A stretch of 64,000 nt of DNA from Bacteroidaceae bacterium (GCA_024398435.1 JAKSJD010000004.1:1-64000); one strand, 5' to 3'. Shown: positions 16,643-25,809, numbered from the stretch's first letter. Program-made: numbers and translations. Notes: a model not told the origin generated them from the sequence alone.

Positions 16643-18193
16643 TTATCGTTTGCTCAGTCCCTCCTGAGTGAGAGGAATGAACTTGATGGAGCCATCCTTG
16701 TTGAAGTACATGTATTCGGCACATACGCTTCGGCGGCAATCTCCACCAGGTTCTCCGTTGAGATTGTACGAACCGTCATGGTAGATATAATACCATTTGC
16801 CCTTGAATTCAATGACAGAAGGGTGGATAGTGAAACCATGATTAGCCGAAGTGCTGATGAATCCACGATACTCCCAAGGTCCCTCAATCGATGTGGCAGT
16901 GCTGTATGCCATTTGTTCGGGTTGCACACCTGGAGCATCTGCAGCATAAACCAAGTAGTACAGTTTTTCACGCTTGAAGAGCCAAGGTCCCTCCGAATAG
17001 TTTCTCAGTGGCACTTTACGGATTTCCCCGTCCAGTTCCGTCATGTTCTTCTTCAGTTTCACCATGTAGCAATCTCCGTTGCCCCAAGCCATCCAAGGCG
17101 TACCGTCATCATCGATAAGCACTGTAGGGTCGATATCTGCATTGCCACGATATGAGTCGGGCGTCATATTGTCAGTGATCAGAGGACTGCCATCCTCACG
17201 TGCAGGTCGGAACGGTCCTGTAGGCGAATCACTTACAGCCACATCGATGGCATGTTCCGGTTTGTCCGTGCGGTCGAGAGTCACGTAGTAATAGTATTTC
17301 CCGTTAGCTTCCACCATTTGGGCAGCCCACGCACCTCCACGTTGGGCATAAGGGAAATCGCCAGCTTTCAAAACAGCTCCATGAGCCGTCCAGTGCACCA
17401 TGTCGGTAGATGAATAGCAAAGCCATTCAGGCATGTTGAACCATCCGCCCACTCCGGCCCTGTCGTGTCCCACGTAGGCATAAACCGTGTTGCCAACCAC
17501 TGTGAAAGCTGGGTCAGCCGTGAAATTATCAGTGAAGAGCGGATTCTGTCCCTCCACTCTTGGCAGAGGTTCGCCCTTGATATACAGATTGCGAATAGTT
17601 CCTTGTCGCACTTGCAAGGCATTAGGGAATCCACCAGGGAAACCACGGCCGATCACCCAAATCGAAGCATTATGGCGGAGAGCTTTTCCAGGGTAAGAGA
17701 GTGAAGCCGATTTGCCATCCACGGTCAGGGTCAGAGTCGAAGCATCCTTCTTGGCATCATATTCAGCCGAAGCCTCCACTGTGTACCATCTGTTCGTTTC
17801 CACCACATCGCCTGCCCAAAGTCGGTGAGCCTCCTCATTCTTATCCACCACTTCCACGAAGAAGTGTCGTGCCGTATTGTCATATCCAAGCGAGATATCC
17901 CCGTTCAGCGAATTTTTCCCGATAAGGTGGCTTGCCTTGCCTTCCTTGCATACGAACACCTGTTCCGTACCCAGTGTTCCACATTTCAGATCTGCCTTCA
18001 CCGTCCACTTCTTCTGCATATCTGCATAAGGCAGAGGGTGGTTGAAGTCGAGTTTATATTCATTTGTGTTCAGGTTCAGTTCTCCCTTCTCTGGGTCGAA
18101 ATTCCTTAATTTCCAGTCGTTCAGCGTATATTGAGCCGACGCACCCAAAGCCACAACAAAGGAGATGGATAATAAGATTCCTTTCAGGTTCAT
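16643..18193 (-). CDS. GH43 family arabinosidase/xylosidase with N-terminal concanavalin-like domain
   Basis: 516 residues with a signal peptide (GASA-QY, residue 20). Residues 25-205 look like a concanavalin/LamG-type beta sandwich. The five-bladed propeller of GH43 follows, with Asp227 in FTADPAF (base), Asp355 in DIDPTV and Glu401 in SEGPWLF (acid). Likely removes arabinose or xylose side groups and works with the GH51 enzyme downstream. First gene of a four-gene operon (GH43, SGNH-GH51, secreted protein, peptide). A weak -7 box, TAACTTCG, is at 18244-18251. Confidence 0.9.
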   Translation of the reverse strand: MNLKGILLSISFVVALGASAQYTLNDWKLRNFDPEKGELNLNTNEYKLDFNHPLPYADMQKKWTVKADLKCGTLGTEQVFVCKEGKASHLIGKNSLNGDISLGYDNTARHFFVEVVDKNEEAHRLWAGDVVETNRWYTVEASAEYDAKKDASTLTLTVDGKSASLSYPGKALRHNASIWVIGRGFPGGFPNALQVRQGTIRNLYIKGEPLPRVEGQNPLFTDNFTADPAFTVVGNTVYAYVGHDRAGVGGWFNMPEWLCYSSTDMVHWTAHGAVLKAGDFPYAQRGGAWAAQMVEANGKYYYYVTLDRTDKPEHAIDVAVSDSPTGPFRPAREDGSPLITDNMTPDSYRGNADIDPTVLIDDDGTPWMAWGNGDCYMVKLKKNMTELDGEIRKVPLRNYSEGPWLFKREKLYYLVYAADAPGVQPEQMAYSTATSIEGPWEYRGFISTSANHGFTIHPSVIEFKGKWYYIYHDGSYNLNGEPGGDCRRSVCAEYMYFNKDGSIKFIPLTQEGLSKR

Positions 18194-18218
18194 AATGTTA
18201 TTTGTTTTATTATTTATT
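18182..18218. repeat. 37-bp leader sequence, copy 2
   Basis: Same sequence as 16584-16620, at the start and leader of the GH43 gene. Confidence 0.9.
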
Positions 18219-18336
18219 TTCTCTCTCTTTCAAATTGTGGGGGCGAAGTTACGAAAAAATAATTATAACAACGAAAAAATACCGATGAAAATGTTAAAAT
18301 TCCGCATTCTCTATTGCACATTATATATTATTTAAT

Positions 18337-18344
18337 TATCTTTG
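18337..18344 (+). promoter_or_regulatory. -7 box (TATCTTTG) for the amidohydrolase gene
   Basis: Plus-strand TATCTTTG, 53 nt before the ATG at 18398. Confidence 0.6.
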
Positions 18345-18397
18345 TGGGCTGGAATAATGAGATATGATATAATTACTAACAAAACAAATTGATAAAT

Positions 18398-20167
18398 ATG
18401 AAGAAGTTTTTTATTATGTTTGTGCTTTGCACAATGACTTTAGCGTGTGGATTGATATCTTGCAGTGATGATGATGGTGAAACCATAAAAGAATATGCCG
18501 ACCTAGTGGTGTATGGCAAGATTTTCACGTCCGAATCCAATGCCATTGCAGAGGCTTTTGCCGTGAAGGATGGCAAGTACATCTTTGTGGGCAATAGGGA
18601 TGCTGCAGCGAAATATATCAATGCCGACACAAAGGTGATCGACCGTTCGGGTCAAGGTCTCGTGATGGCTGGATGCACCGATGGCCACGGCCACAATATC
18701 ATGTCGTGCTTCTACAACTACAGCAAGTATGTCATCCGCATGACTGCTCAGGACACTGGTGCCACCATTCTGGATAAAGTAAGGAGTTGGGCCAAAAAGT
18801 ACGATAACATACCATACATCTATGGTTTTGGATTCGACTACATTGCCCTCAGCACCACGAATGATTTTCCTACTCGCCAACAGTTGGATGCCATCCTCAG
18901 CGATGTTCCCGTTTACCTTGCCGACGGTGAGGGACATAAAGGCATTGCCAACAGCTATTGCTTCGAGAAAGCCGGAATCCTCACACCCGAAGGCAAGGTG
19001 CGTGATGATTTCAAGTATAAGCAATATGTAGTGGTGGATGAAGACAGTATGCCTACAGGTCTGTTGTTCGAACAGGCAGGCACCTATGTGCGTACTCATG
19101 GTTGTATAACCAACGATGGAGAAGATGTGTGGCGCCTTGCAGTTCAGGAAACCCAGTACAAACTCAATTCCATGGGATACACTGCCACCATCGAAGGATG
19201 GGCAAACAAGTTTGGTATGGTACCTTATTCTGTGGCAAAGAATATGGATAAGGCAGGCGAACTCACCCTCAATCTTGGAATGGCTTATGAAATCGAAAAT
19301 CTCAGCAAGGAAGAGGTGGATGCCGATTTGCAGGCAGTGTTTGATTTGAACAAGTCAAATACTACTCGTGTCCACACCAATTTCATCAAGCTCTTTATCG
19401 ACGGAACTGCCGAAACCGGCACTGGATATATGCTCATCCCAGCACCCGATGGCAGCAATGGTTTCCCTATCTGGCAGCCAAACGAACTGGAGGATTTGAC
19501 GCTTCGTGCCAACAAGAAGGGAGTGACCATGCACATCCACACCATGGGCGATGCAGCAGTGAAGGAAGTGGTGGATGCCTATGAAAAGGCCTACAAAGCA
19601 GGTTATCGCCTTCGCAACCAGATGGTCCACCTCCGCAATGTAGATGAGGCCGATTACGACCGAATGGCCAAGTACGATATCGTAGCATCATGTGGAGCCC
19701 TTTGGCATCGTATGCCTGAAGGAGGTGAGGAATATTTGGCAGATGTGTTGAACAAGAAATATATAGACGAAAGTTATCCTTATCAGTCGTTCCTCAACCA
19801 TAATGTCCACACCAGCATCTCAACTGATACCCCTGCTACATCTGGTTCTCCAGTCGACCCATTCGGCATCATGGAAGTGGCCGTTACGGGTACTCAGACC
19901 TTTGGAGAGGCAAACAACTGCCCAACTCCTTACAATACCGAAGATTGTGCTCGCAATCGTGCCGATTTCCTCCGTTCACTCACAATCGAAGGTGCTTACC
20001 AGATGCTAAGTGAGAAGACTCGCGGTTCTATTGCTGTTGGCAAGTGGGCCGACTTCATTTTCACCAACAAGGATGTGCTTGATGTAGATGAATGTCCAAA
20101 CAACCAACTGCACGAAGTCTTTGTTGAAGCCACTTACTTCGAGGGTAAGTGTGTGTACAATAAGTAA
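18398..20167 (+). CDS. Surface lipoprotein amidohydrolase (YtcJ-like, amidohydrolase 3)
   Basis: 589 residues from the ATG at 18398; a TTG 9 nt earlier is less likely. Lipoprotein signal with ISC-SDDDGET, an acidic surface-export signal. The amidohydrolase fold is clear: DLVVYGKIFT at the N-terminus, DGHGHN as the first metal motif, HIHTMGDAA, TDTPA and the C-terminal GSIAVGKWADFIFTN. Members hydrolyse C-N bonds in diverse compounds; no substrate can be inferred from neighbours. The exposed location suggests a role in processing external material. Confidence 0.88.
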   Translation: MKKFFIMFVLCTMTLACGLISCSDDDGETIKEYADLVVYGKIFTSESNAIAEAFAVKDGKYIFVGNRDAAAKYINADTKVIDRSGQGLVMAGCTDGHGHNIMSCFYNYSKYVIRMTAQDTGATILDKVRSWAKKYDNIPYIYGFGFDYIALSTTNDFPTRQQLDAILSDVPVYLADGEGHKGIANSYCFEKAGILTPEGKVRDDFKYKQYVVVDEDSMPTGLLFEQAGTYVRTHGCITNDGEDVWRLAVQETQYKLNSMGYTATIEGWANKFGMVPYSVAKNMDKAGELTLNLGMAYEIENLSKEEVDADLQAVFDLNKSNTTRVHTNFIKLFIDGTAETGTGYMLIPAPDGSNGFPIWQPNELEDLTLRANKKGVTMHIHTMGDAAVKEVVDAYEKAYKAGYRLRNQMVHLRNVDEADYDRMAKYDIVASCGALWHRMPEGGEEYLADVLNKKYIDESYPYQSFLNHNVHTSISTDTPATSGSPVDPFGIMEVAVTGTQTFGEANNCPTPYNTEDCARNRADFLRSLTIEGAYQMLSEKTRGSIAVGKWADFIFTNKDVLDVDECPNNQLHEVFVEATYFEGKCVYNK

Positions 20168-20205
20168 ACGAAAAACAACCTTAACCAACAACGATAACGG
20201 ATACG

Positions 20206-20251
20206 AAAACACCGATGGAAATGCCAAAAAACGCGATTCCATCGGTGTTTT
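20206..20251. terminator. Strong bidirectional terminator
   Basis: 15-bp stem AAAACACCGATGGAA (20206-20220) with its complement at 20237-20251, T-rich on both sides; 38 nt after the amidohydrolase stop. Confidence 0.85.
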
Positions 20252-20298
20252 TTAATCTATAACCGTTTCGGTTGTGTGTTCCGAAGTTTTGCCTCTGA

Positions 20299-20501
20299 AT
20301 CTACTAACTTCTATCTTCTAACTGCTAACTGCTAACTGCTATCTTCTAACTTCTATCTACTATCTTCTATCTTCTATCTTCTAACTGCTATCTACTAACT
20401 GCTATCTTCTATCTACTAACTGCTATCTTCTATCTTCTATCTTCTATCTAATATCTTCTAACTGCTATCTTCTAACTGCTATCTTCTATCTTCTAACTGC
20501 T
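20299..20501. repeat. Array of 29 degenerate heptamers
   Basis: 203 bp made of 29 consecutive 7-mers of the form A[A/T]CTNCT (mostly AACTGCT, ATCTTCT, ATCTACT), with one variant ending AAT. It fills the gap before the M13 peptidase stop at 20507. The same heptamer type recurs at 34835, 46492 and 62672. Confidence 0.95.
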
Positions 20502-20506
20502 GATAT

Positions 20507-22429
20507 TTACCAAAGCTTTACTCTTCGTTCAGGTGAGAGGTAGAGTCTGTTGTTTGGAGTTACGTTATAGAGTTGGTACCAGTCGTCGATATTGTTGACA
20601 ATTCCATTGATGCGGTATTCATTGATGGAATGCACATCATTTTCTACCTGTTTGATTCGTTCCTCGAGACTCGAATATTGGGCATACAGAATGGCATATG
20701 ACTTGAAGAATCGGCGTTTCATCTCCATGAGTTCCTCGCCGCTGAATTTGCCTTCCAGTTCCCTCACCTTCGTGAGATAAGCGATTTCCAGTCCTCCAAG
20801 GTCGGCCATATCTTCGGTAGTCGTCTTGAAGCCATTGCAGAAAGTAGTTCCGCCCACATGATATTGACTGAAGATACCAGCCAACTGGTCCTGCTTCTGC
20901 TTGAATACGAGTCTGTCATCAATCGACCACCAGTCGACCAGTTCCCCCCTCTCATTGAAGTTGGCCCCATTTGCATCGAATCCGTGACACATCTCATGGC
21001 CGATGATATACATGAGGAACGGCATTTCCCGGTTCATGTCCATCAGCAGTGAAGTGCTAGGAAGGATACACATCGCATTGACATTCTGGAGATAGAATGA
21101 ATTGGCAGAATAAGCCGGCGAACCAGTCATTGGAGTCATGTAGAACGAAGCAATGATATGGTCGAGATTGTGGTTGTCGCCACTGATAGCCATCAGTTTG
21201 GAGATGTGTGAGCGACCGATTTCGTGCAGTGCAGAGCAGAAATCCTTTGCTGCAGGCGTTTCAGCCTCATATCTCTCCCAGTCGAGAATTCCCGTGTGGC
21301 ATTCCATCGCATCGATTTTCTTCCTTGCCCCCGTTTTCGTGTAAGGACTCATCCATTCCGATTGTTCGATTCTTTCAGCCATTGTTCTTCGAAGCGACTC
21401 GAAAATCTCCTTGTTCCTTTGTCCGCATTCGGGTTTGACGTACAAATCACAGAAAGCATGCGAAATGTTCATCAAGAGGTTTGGATACAGAGCCGTCATG
21501 AAGAAGTTGGCCTGCGAACCAGGATGAAGTATGATATCCATATCGAACGAAACGGCTGCACACCAAAGGAACGCATCGGCAGCCTCCCTCATCTCGTCGT
21601 CCATCTTGTCCACGAGAGCGAAGTACTGACTTGTTATACTGTCCGAAGGCACGAAGTCGGGGTTTCTGTTGCCGAGAGCACGTGCAAACCCACTGAATGC
21701 ACCACGGTTTGTCCTTGAGTCCTCGTAAGATTCCACGTATCTTTTTATCCTCTTACATTCCTCCGAATTGCCCGCATCCAGATTGTCCACCGATTCCCCC
21801 TCGTCCTTGATATTGTCCCAAAGATACTTTTCAAACACTCTCGCCTTAGGCAACAGAAGGTTGTATTCATCCTTTATTCCAGCCAGAGTCAACTGCTCAT
21901 CTTCAATGTCCTTCACCATACCCATCCATACGGCAGTTCCGCCGATTCCGAATCGGTGTCCGTCCAGGAGCATAGGTCTGACAAGGAACAGAGGATAACC
22001 ATTCCTGCAATATTCGGCAGCCTTTTCAGGGAAATCCTTATCCCCCGAATGGTCGTTGATGCCGTTCAGTCTGTCGCGCATATTGGCGAAAGCCGCAGCC
22101 ATACCCTCCTCCGAAGCCGTCTCATTCTTCAGTTCGTTGAGCCTTTTGATGGCAGGAGTCGGATTGTCATCCCCATCACTGAACGCTACCTTCGAGAAGT
22201 CATCCTCCTGCTGAAACCAACGACTGAGAGGAGTCCAGAAATCCGAACCCTCAGCAACGATTCCCTTTCCGCATACAAAGCGGTAGAAATCATCGCCCGG
22301 CAACACGTCAGTATCCGCATACCCCTCGTATTGCCATTCCTCAGGCCCAAAAGGCCCCACTTCGTCTTTCGTACAAGCAGTCAGGCACACCACCATGCCC
22401 AAACCGCAGATTAAATGCGTTAGTTTCAT
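20507..22429 (-). CDS. M13-family metalloendopeptidase lipoprotein (neprilysin-like)
   Basis: 640 residues from MKLTHLICG at 22429; the longer frame to 22579 is read through repeat-rich leader sequence and lacks a signal. Lipoprotein signal LTAC-TKDE, with Lys-Asp-Glu fitting a surface-export signal. The zinc motif is IIGHEMCHGFD (HExxH), with the third ligand in EDMADLGGLEIAYL and the substrate-binding SFYLQNVNAM stretch. Cleaves peptides up to about 40 residues in this family. It is monocistronic, or expressed from the promoter at 22801. Confidence 0.88.
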   Translation of the reverse strand: MKLTHLICGLGMVVCLTACTKDEVGPFGPEEWQYEGYADTDVLPGDDFYRFVCGKGIVAEGSDFWTPLSRWFQQEDDFSKVAFSDGDDNPTPAIKRLNELKNETASEEGMAAAFANMRDRLNGINDHSGDKDFPEKAAEYCRNGYPLFLVRPMLLDGHRFGIGGTAVWMGMVKDIEDEQLTLAGIKDEYNLLLPKARVFEKYLWDNIKDEGESVDNLDAGNSEECKRIKRYVESYEDSRTNRGAFSGFARALGNRNPDFVPSDSITSQYFALVDKMDDEMREAADAFLWCAAVSFDMDIILHPGSQANFFMTALYPNLLMNISHAFCDLYVKPECGQRNKEIFESLRRTMAERIEQSEWMSPYTKTGARKKIDAMECHTGILDWERYEAETPAAKDFCSALHEIGRSHISKLMAISGDNHNLDHIIASFYMTPMTGSPAYSANSFYLQNVNAMCILPSTSLLMDMNREMPFLMYIIGHEMCHGFDANGANFNERGELVDWWSIDDRLVFKQKQDQLAGIFSQYHVGGTTFCNGFKTTTEDMADLGGLEIAYLTKVRELEGKFSGEELMEMKRRFFKSYAILYAQYSSLEERIKQVENDVHSINEYRINGIVNNIDDWYQLYNVTPNNRLYLSPERRVKLW

Positions 22430-22506
22430 TTCTTTCAAGTTCAAGGCCCCCTTCCCGTTCCCCCAAGGGGGAATGATGGGGATGAATTTATATTTTAGTT
22501 TTAGAT

Positions 22507-22535
22507 GTGGGTCAAGGGACAGGTACCTGACCCAC
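22507..22535. repeat. REP-like palindromic element, copy a
   Basis: GTGGGTC at 22507 and GACCCAC at the far end enclose CAAGGGACAGGTACCTG with the GGTACC core. Related copies are at 25510, 25906, 27271 and 34290. Confidence 0.8.
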
Positions 22536-22615
22536 ACTTTTTCCACCGACTTTTGCAACTTTTGATGCACTTTTTCCACCGACTTTATGTTTCATCGGCG
22601 TTTTTTAGTCACTGC

Positions 22616-22774
22616 CTATAATAATGGTGTCATATATATTGGAAGGAATTGGTGCCCTTTCTCTTCCCTATAATCCATGCAATGAATAATGTATGGGATA
22701 TGAACCTGATTAGGGAATTTCTTACGGAACTTTTCAATAGATGAGAACGTATAGTTCTTACCTGATTTTTCTTT
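22616..22774 (-). pseudogene. C-terminal fragment of an AAA ATPase with DUF4143 domain
   Basis: 52 codons open on the minus strand with no start: KEKSGKNYTF at the beginning and LPIYMTPLL at the end. This is the characteristic final segment of Bacteroidales AAA+ ATPases carrying DUF4143 (a K-S-G-K nuclease-like motif, then a closing LPxYMTxxL). Everything upstream is missing. The frame begins right after a stop at 22775-22777, so it is a decayed remnant. Confidence 0.7.
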
Positions 22775-22800
22775 TCATACAACATACTGTTTTGTGGGTG

Positions 22801-22808
22801 CAAAGATA
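22801..22808 (-). promoter_or_regulatory. -7 box (TATCTTTG)
   Basis: Minus-strand TATCTTTG upstream of the DUF4143 remnant; it could now drive the M13 peptidase gene with a leader of more than 350 nt, or be a leftover. Confidence 0.5.
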
Positions 22809-22954
22809 CTATATAAACACCAAACCGAGAAATATTTTAATGATTATTTGCACAAAATGGAGATTTTTATATAGGTTATACTACACCGAATGAAGATTTT
22901 TGGCATTTTTACTTCGGTTTCATCGGCAACCATCAGAAGCACAAAAAAGAACGA

Positions 22955-22986
22955 CTAAAAAAGCCCTCATCACGATGATGAGGGCT
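22955..22986 (-). terminator. Terminator of the BlaI/BlaR1-type operon
   Basis: AGCCCTCATCA (22962-22972) pairs with TGATGAGGGCT (22976-22986), followed on the minus strand by a U-run; 70 nt after the stop at 23056. Confidence 0.8.
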
Positions 22987-23055
22987 CAAACTTATTGCGG
23001 TCTATTCCTATAATGCTTGGTCAAGTTCCAGGCCCTTCTTTTTGTTCGATTTCTA

Positions 23056-24951
23056 TTAGTGGGAAACACTGGTTTCCATAACGAATGAAATCGGAACATG
23101 CATCTTGCAGTTTACAGGTTCGCCACGCTGGGTGCCTGGAATCCATTTGCCAGCGAGGTTGCGGACTACTCTCTTTGCTTCGGTCTTGAACTGATCGAGC
23201 ACATCTTCGTGGAGGGAAATTCGTTCCTGGGCATAGATGTCGCCATCCTTTGCCTTGTCGTAAGTCGATTGAGGCAGCGGTGTGCGGTCTTCTATGTCAC
23301 TGACCTTTGTCGCAAGTTGATTGCCGTACTTGTCGACTACGAATTCTATGGTAACGTTTGCTTCCTCACGATAGATACATGCCATTTGCGGATATTTTAT
23401 CTCGCTGGAAATGTAATTTGCCATAGCCACTGTTCCGCCTGCCCATTCAGGCATGGATTCTGCAATTACAAAGTCTGCATCATCCATTGAACCAGTCTCT
23501 TTCTTTGCAGATTCCGTCTTGGATGGAATAGGCGTCGTGTCTGCCGTATCCACCGGAACTGGAGAACCTACGACCGTCAATGTTGGCACATTGATACCTG
23601 GGGCAAGGTCTACTATAATGAAGGCAGTACCTTCAACTTTTTCTAAATGACCAATCTTTCTCTCAAATGTCTCGAATCCTGCATAAGAGACTTGAAGGGT
23701 TTCTCCGCCCTTTGGAACCTTGAGCGTGGCGGCACCATTTAGGTCAGTAACTCCATGACAGATGATTCGATTGTCCTTATCCTTGATAAGTACATTTGCC
23801 TTACTGAGACAATCCCCTCCTTTTTCCTTGACTGTGACTGTGAGAACAACAGGGTCGGCTTCTGACCCCTCCAAGGAAGCCACTTCTGAATTTTCCTCTA
23901 AAGGGATAGACTCTACTATCTGCACTTCAGTGAGGGATTGAGTCGGATTGCTGACTATCTGCGAAGGAAGGAGCAGCGGAGCTTTGGCCTCCTCATCCTT
24001 CAGGACTTCGGACACATCGTTGATTATGGCAGGACGTGCAAATGCAGCAAGTGCGATGCCGGCAAGCGGAAGGATGTAGAGAACCTTCAGACGTGCCATT
24101 TTGCTTGATTGTTTTCTGTACATCATAACTAATCGTTTTTTAATTGAGTGTTGATTAAAACCGTTGGCGAGCGGCTGCAGTCCACTGCCGGTGGAATTGT
24201 TTATCAAAAGCATTTGATATTCTGTAGGGTTTGCTCCGGAGAGCATTACTGCCTGGTCGGCTTCGTATTCGTGGACATCACACATATCGTGACGGAGCAT
24301 CCACGAGAACGGAAGGAACCAGAGCATATTTGAGGCGAAGTCACACAGAAGCATGTCGAGCGAATGATGCCGACGAACATGGGTGAGTTCGTGTATGATT
24401 ATAGATGACGGACCTTTGAGGTCGTTCTCGTTCATCACAATCCAATTAAACCAACTAAATGGAATCTGCACCTTATTATTAGTAAGGAATGTTGCGCACT
24501 TCGGCAATCTGGAATCCTTGCACTTGCTACTGCCGGCAATAACTTTTGCCAGCGAGAAGAACGACACAGCATATCTGAGCCAGAAGAAAACGAGTCCGAG
24601 TGCGTAGATGAGAATTAGGATGCGCGGAAGATTCAGATGGAAAGACGATGTTTCAGCCTTAGGAGTAACTGAAATCTCGGGATAGACAGCTACGGATGTA
24701 CTTTTGCCTTCTGAGAGAAAAGTGGAGGATGTGATTGCTGTCTCAATCTGCGAGAAACTTGAAGAGGTCAGTGTCTCGTGCGAGGTGGTGAACACGCAGA
24801 ACGGCATTACCATACTCAGAACGAGAATGCAGAGCAGTACTGTACGGTTGAAGGTGTGGAATGTCTCCTTTCGAAGGAACAATCCGTAGAGGGAATAAAG
24901 CAACGCGAGGCTTATTGCCCATTTGAGTATGTAGATGAAGAATGATGCCAT
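23056..24951 (-). CDS. BlaR1-type M56 membrane metallopeptidase with TonB C-domain
   Basis: 631 residues. Hydrophobic segments at 5-22, 35-55, 110-130 and 290-308. The M56 zinc site is H187-E188-LTH191 in IIHELTHVRRHH, with HEYEAD near 227 as the further ligand region. A carboxypeptidase-regulatory-like beta domain follows (about 370-450, LTVTVKEKGG...GVTDLNGAATL), then a TonB-like C-terminal domain (about 500-631). In the BlaR1/MecR1 family the membrane protease senses a signal and inactivates the paired repressor; the TonB-like end is common in Bacteroidetes versions. Lies 47 nt after the repressor gene. No beta-lactamase gene is adjacent. Confidence 0.88.
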   Translation of the reverse strand: MASFFIYILKWAISLALLYSLYGLFLRKETFHTFNRTVLLCILVLSMVMPFCVFTTSHETLTSSSFSQIETAITSSTFLSEGKSTSVAVYPEISVTPKAETSSFHLNLPRILILIYALGLVFFWLRYAVSFFSLAKVIAGSSKCKDSRLPKCATFLTNNKVQIPFSWFNWIVMNENDLKGPSSIIIHELTHVRRHHSLDMLLCDFASNMLWFLPFSWMLRHDMCDVHEYEADQAVMLSGANPTEYQMLLINNSTGSGLQPLANGFNQHSIKKRLVMMYRKQSSKMARLKVLYILPLAGIALAAFARPAIINDVSEVLKDEEAKAPLLLPSQIVSNPTQSLTEVQIVESIPLEENSEVASLEGSEADPVVLTVTVKEKGGDCLSKANVLIKDKDNRIICHGVTDLNGAATLKVPKGGETLQVSYAGFETFERKIGHLEKVEGTAFIIVDLAPGINVPTLTVVGSPVPVDTADTTPIPSKTESAKKETGSMDDADFVIAESMPEWAGGTVAMANYISSEIKYPQMACIYREEANVTIEFVVDKYGNQLATKVSDIEDRTPLPQSTYDKAKDGDIYAQERISLHEDVLDQFKTEAKRVVRNLAGKWIPGTQRGEPVNCKMHVPISFVMETSVSH

Positions 24952-24998
24952 AGAATATGGGGGCTTTTAGCCATTAGCTGTTAATTGTTCATTTATTG

Positions 24999-25355
24999 TT
25001 AACTATTCTTCAGTTGTTCGAGGAAGGCAATGAGTTCGTCGCGGCTAATCTTTTCCTCGTGAACAAGTGCAGAGACGACATTCATATAGGATTTATCGAA
25101 ATAGCGGTCGACGAAACTCGAGAACTTTGTTTTTCCATATTCGTTCTGTGAGACGGACGGTGCATAGATATAGCCCCTGCCCTTTGCCTCGTGAGAGAGA
25201 TACCCTTTCTTCTCAAGAAACTGAAACATGGTTGCGATAGTGTTGACATGAGGTTTTGGATCAGGGTAGATTGCTACAATGTCCTTAGGAGAACATGGAC
25301 CGTACTGCCATATCATCTCCATAACTTCCTCTTCCTTATTCGTGAGTTTTTCCAT
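24999..25355 (-). CDS. blaI: BlaI/MecI-family repressor
   Basis: 118 residues from MEKLTNKEEEVMEMIW, the standard start of this winged-helix family; an ATG at 25370 is also possible, while the longer frame to 25430 starts upstream of the promoter. The recognition helix region is HVNTIATMFQFLEKKGYL and the C-terminus is the dimer helix pair (SRDELIAFLEQL). It should repress its own operon with BlaR1 until the protease is activated. Two identical dyads flank its promoter (25377-25463). Confidence 0.88.
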   Translation of the reverse strand: MEKLTNKEEEVMEMIWQYGPCSPKDIVAIYPDPKPHVNTIATMFQFLEKKGYLSHEAKGRGYIYAPSVSQNEYGKTKFSSFVDRYFDKSYMNVVSALVHEEKISRDELIAFLEQLKNS

Positions 25356-25376
25356 ACTTTTTGTATTCATTAATTC

Positions 25377-25463
25377 AACTATTTTTTTAGTTCGCGATGC
25401 AAAAGTAGTAATAAAAAATAAAACCGCCAAATATTTTGACGTTTTTTAACTATTTTTTTAGTT
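25377..25463 (-). promoter_or_regulatory. BlaI promoter with two candidate operators
   Basis: The -7 box TACTTTTG is at 25400-25407 (minus). The 16-bp dyad AACTATTTTTTTAGTT (AACTA, 6-nt spacer, TAGTT) occurs identically at 25377-25392, over the expected transcript start, and at 25448-25463, upstream of the -33 region. The placement fits autorepression by a dimeric BlaI. Confidence 0.6.
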
Positions 25464-25509
25464 AACTTAATTCCGCAACACTTTAATTTAACATTATTTA
25501 TAAGCTCCT

Positions 25510-25534
25510 GGGTCAAGGGACAGGTACCTGACCC
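25510..25534. repeat. REP-like palindromic element, copy b
   Basis: GGGTCAAGGGACAGGTACCT then GACCC; an exact inverted copy is at 25906-25930. Confidence 0.85.
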
Positions 25535-25580
25535 GCTATAGCTGCTAGCTGAAATTCTGTTTAATCTTTTAATCTCAAAG

Positions 25581-25596
25581 CGTGACAATTGTCACG
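25581..25596. repeat. Perfect 16-bp palindrome
   Basis: CGTGACAATTGTCACG reads the same on both strands. It lies between the two inverted REP-like copies. Confidence 0.85.
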
Positions 25597-25625
25597 GTTA
25601 CCTTGTTTGTTTTTGAATCATGTTC

Positions 25626-25775
25626 CTAGCCATCATTCTTAACATAATAATACAACGATTCTGGAGTGAGAAAAGGATCAGCATCGAGATAAGTGATAGC
25701 AATCTCCAGAGGCACTTCAATCCCATACATCTCCCTCACCTCCTCCACCAACAATTCAGGAGTCGTCGTAATCAT
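25626..25775 (-). CDS. Short possible protein inside the inverted REP pair
   Basis: 49 residues, MITTTPELLVEEVREMYGIE at the start and DPFLTPESLYYYVKNDG at the end. Amino-acid composition is protein-like and it fills the space between REP copies b and d. No family recognised. It may be a tiny gene or the surviving piece of a larger mobile-element gene. Confidence 0.4.
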   Translation of the reverse strand: MITTTPELLVEEVREMYGIEVPLEIAITYLDADPFLTPESLYYYVKNDG

Positions 25776-25809
25776 CCTATTCTATATTATATATTATAGT
25801 TTCGTTTTG

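Noticed and set aside
15603-16667. 354-codon open frame on plus
   Set aside because: Antisense to the GH51 fusion, whose active-site motifs are complete; low-complexity His/Ser-rich translation.
20299-20501. CRISPR array
   Set aside because: Seven-bp degenerate tandem units without spacers; no cas genes in the window.
23056-25355. Beta-lactam resistance locus
   Set aside because: The regulator and sensor are present but no beta-lactamase or penicillin-binding protein gene is adjacent; such pairs control other genes in Bacteroidetes.
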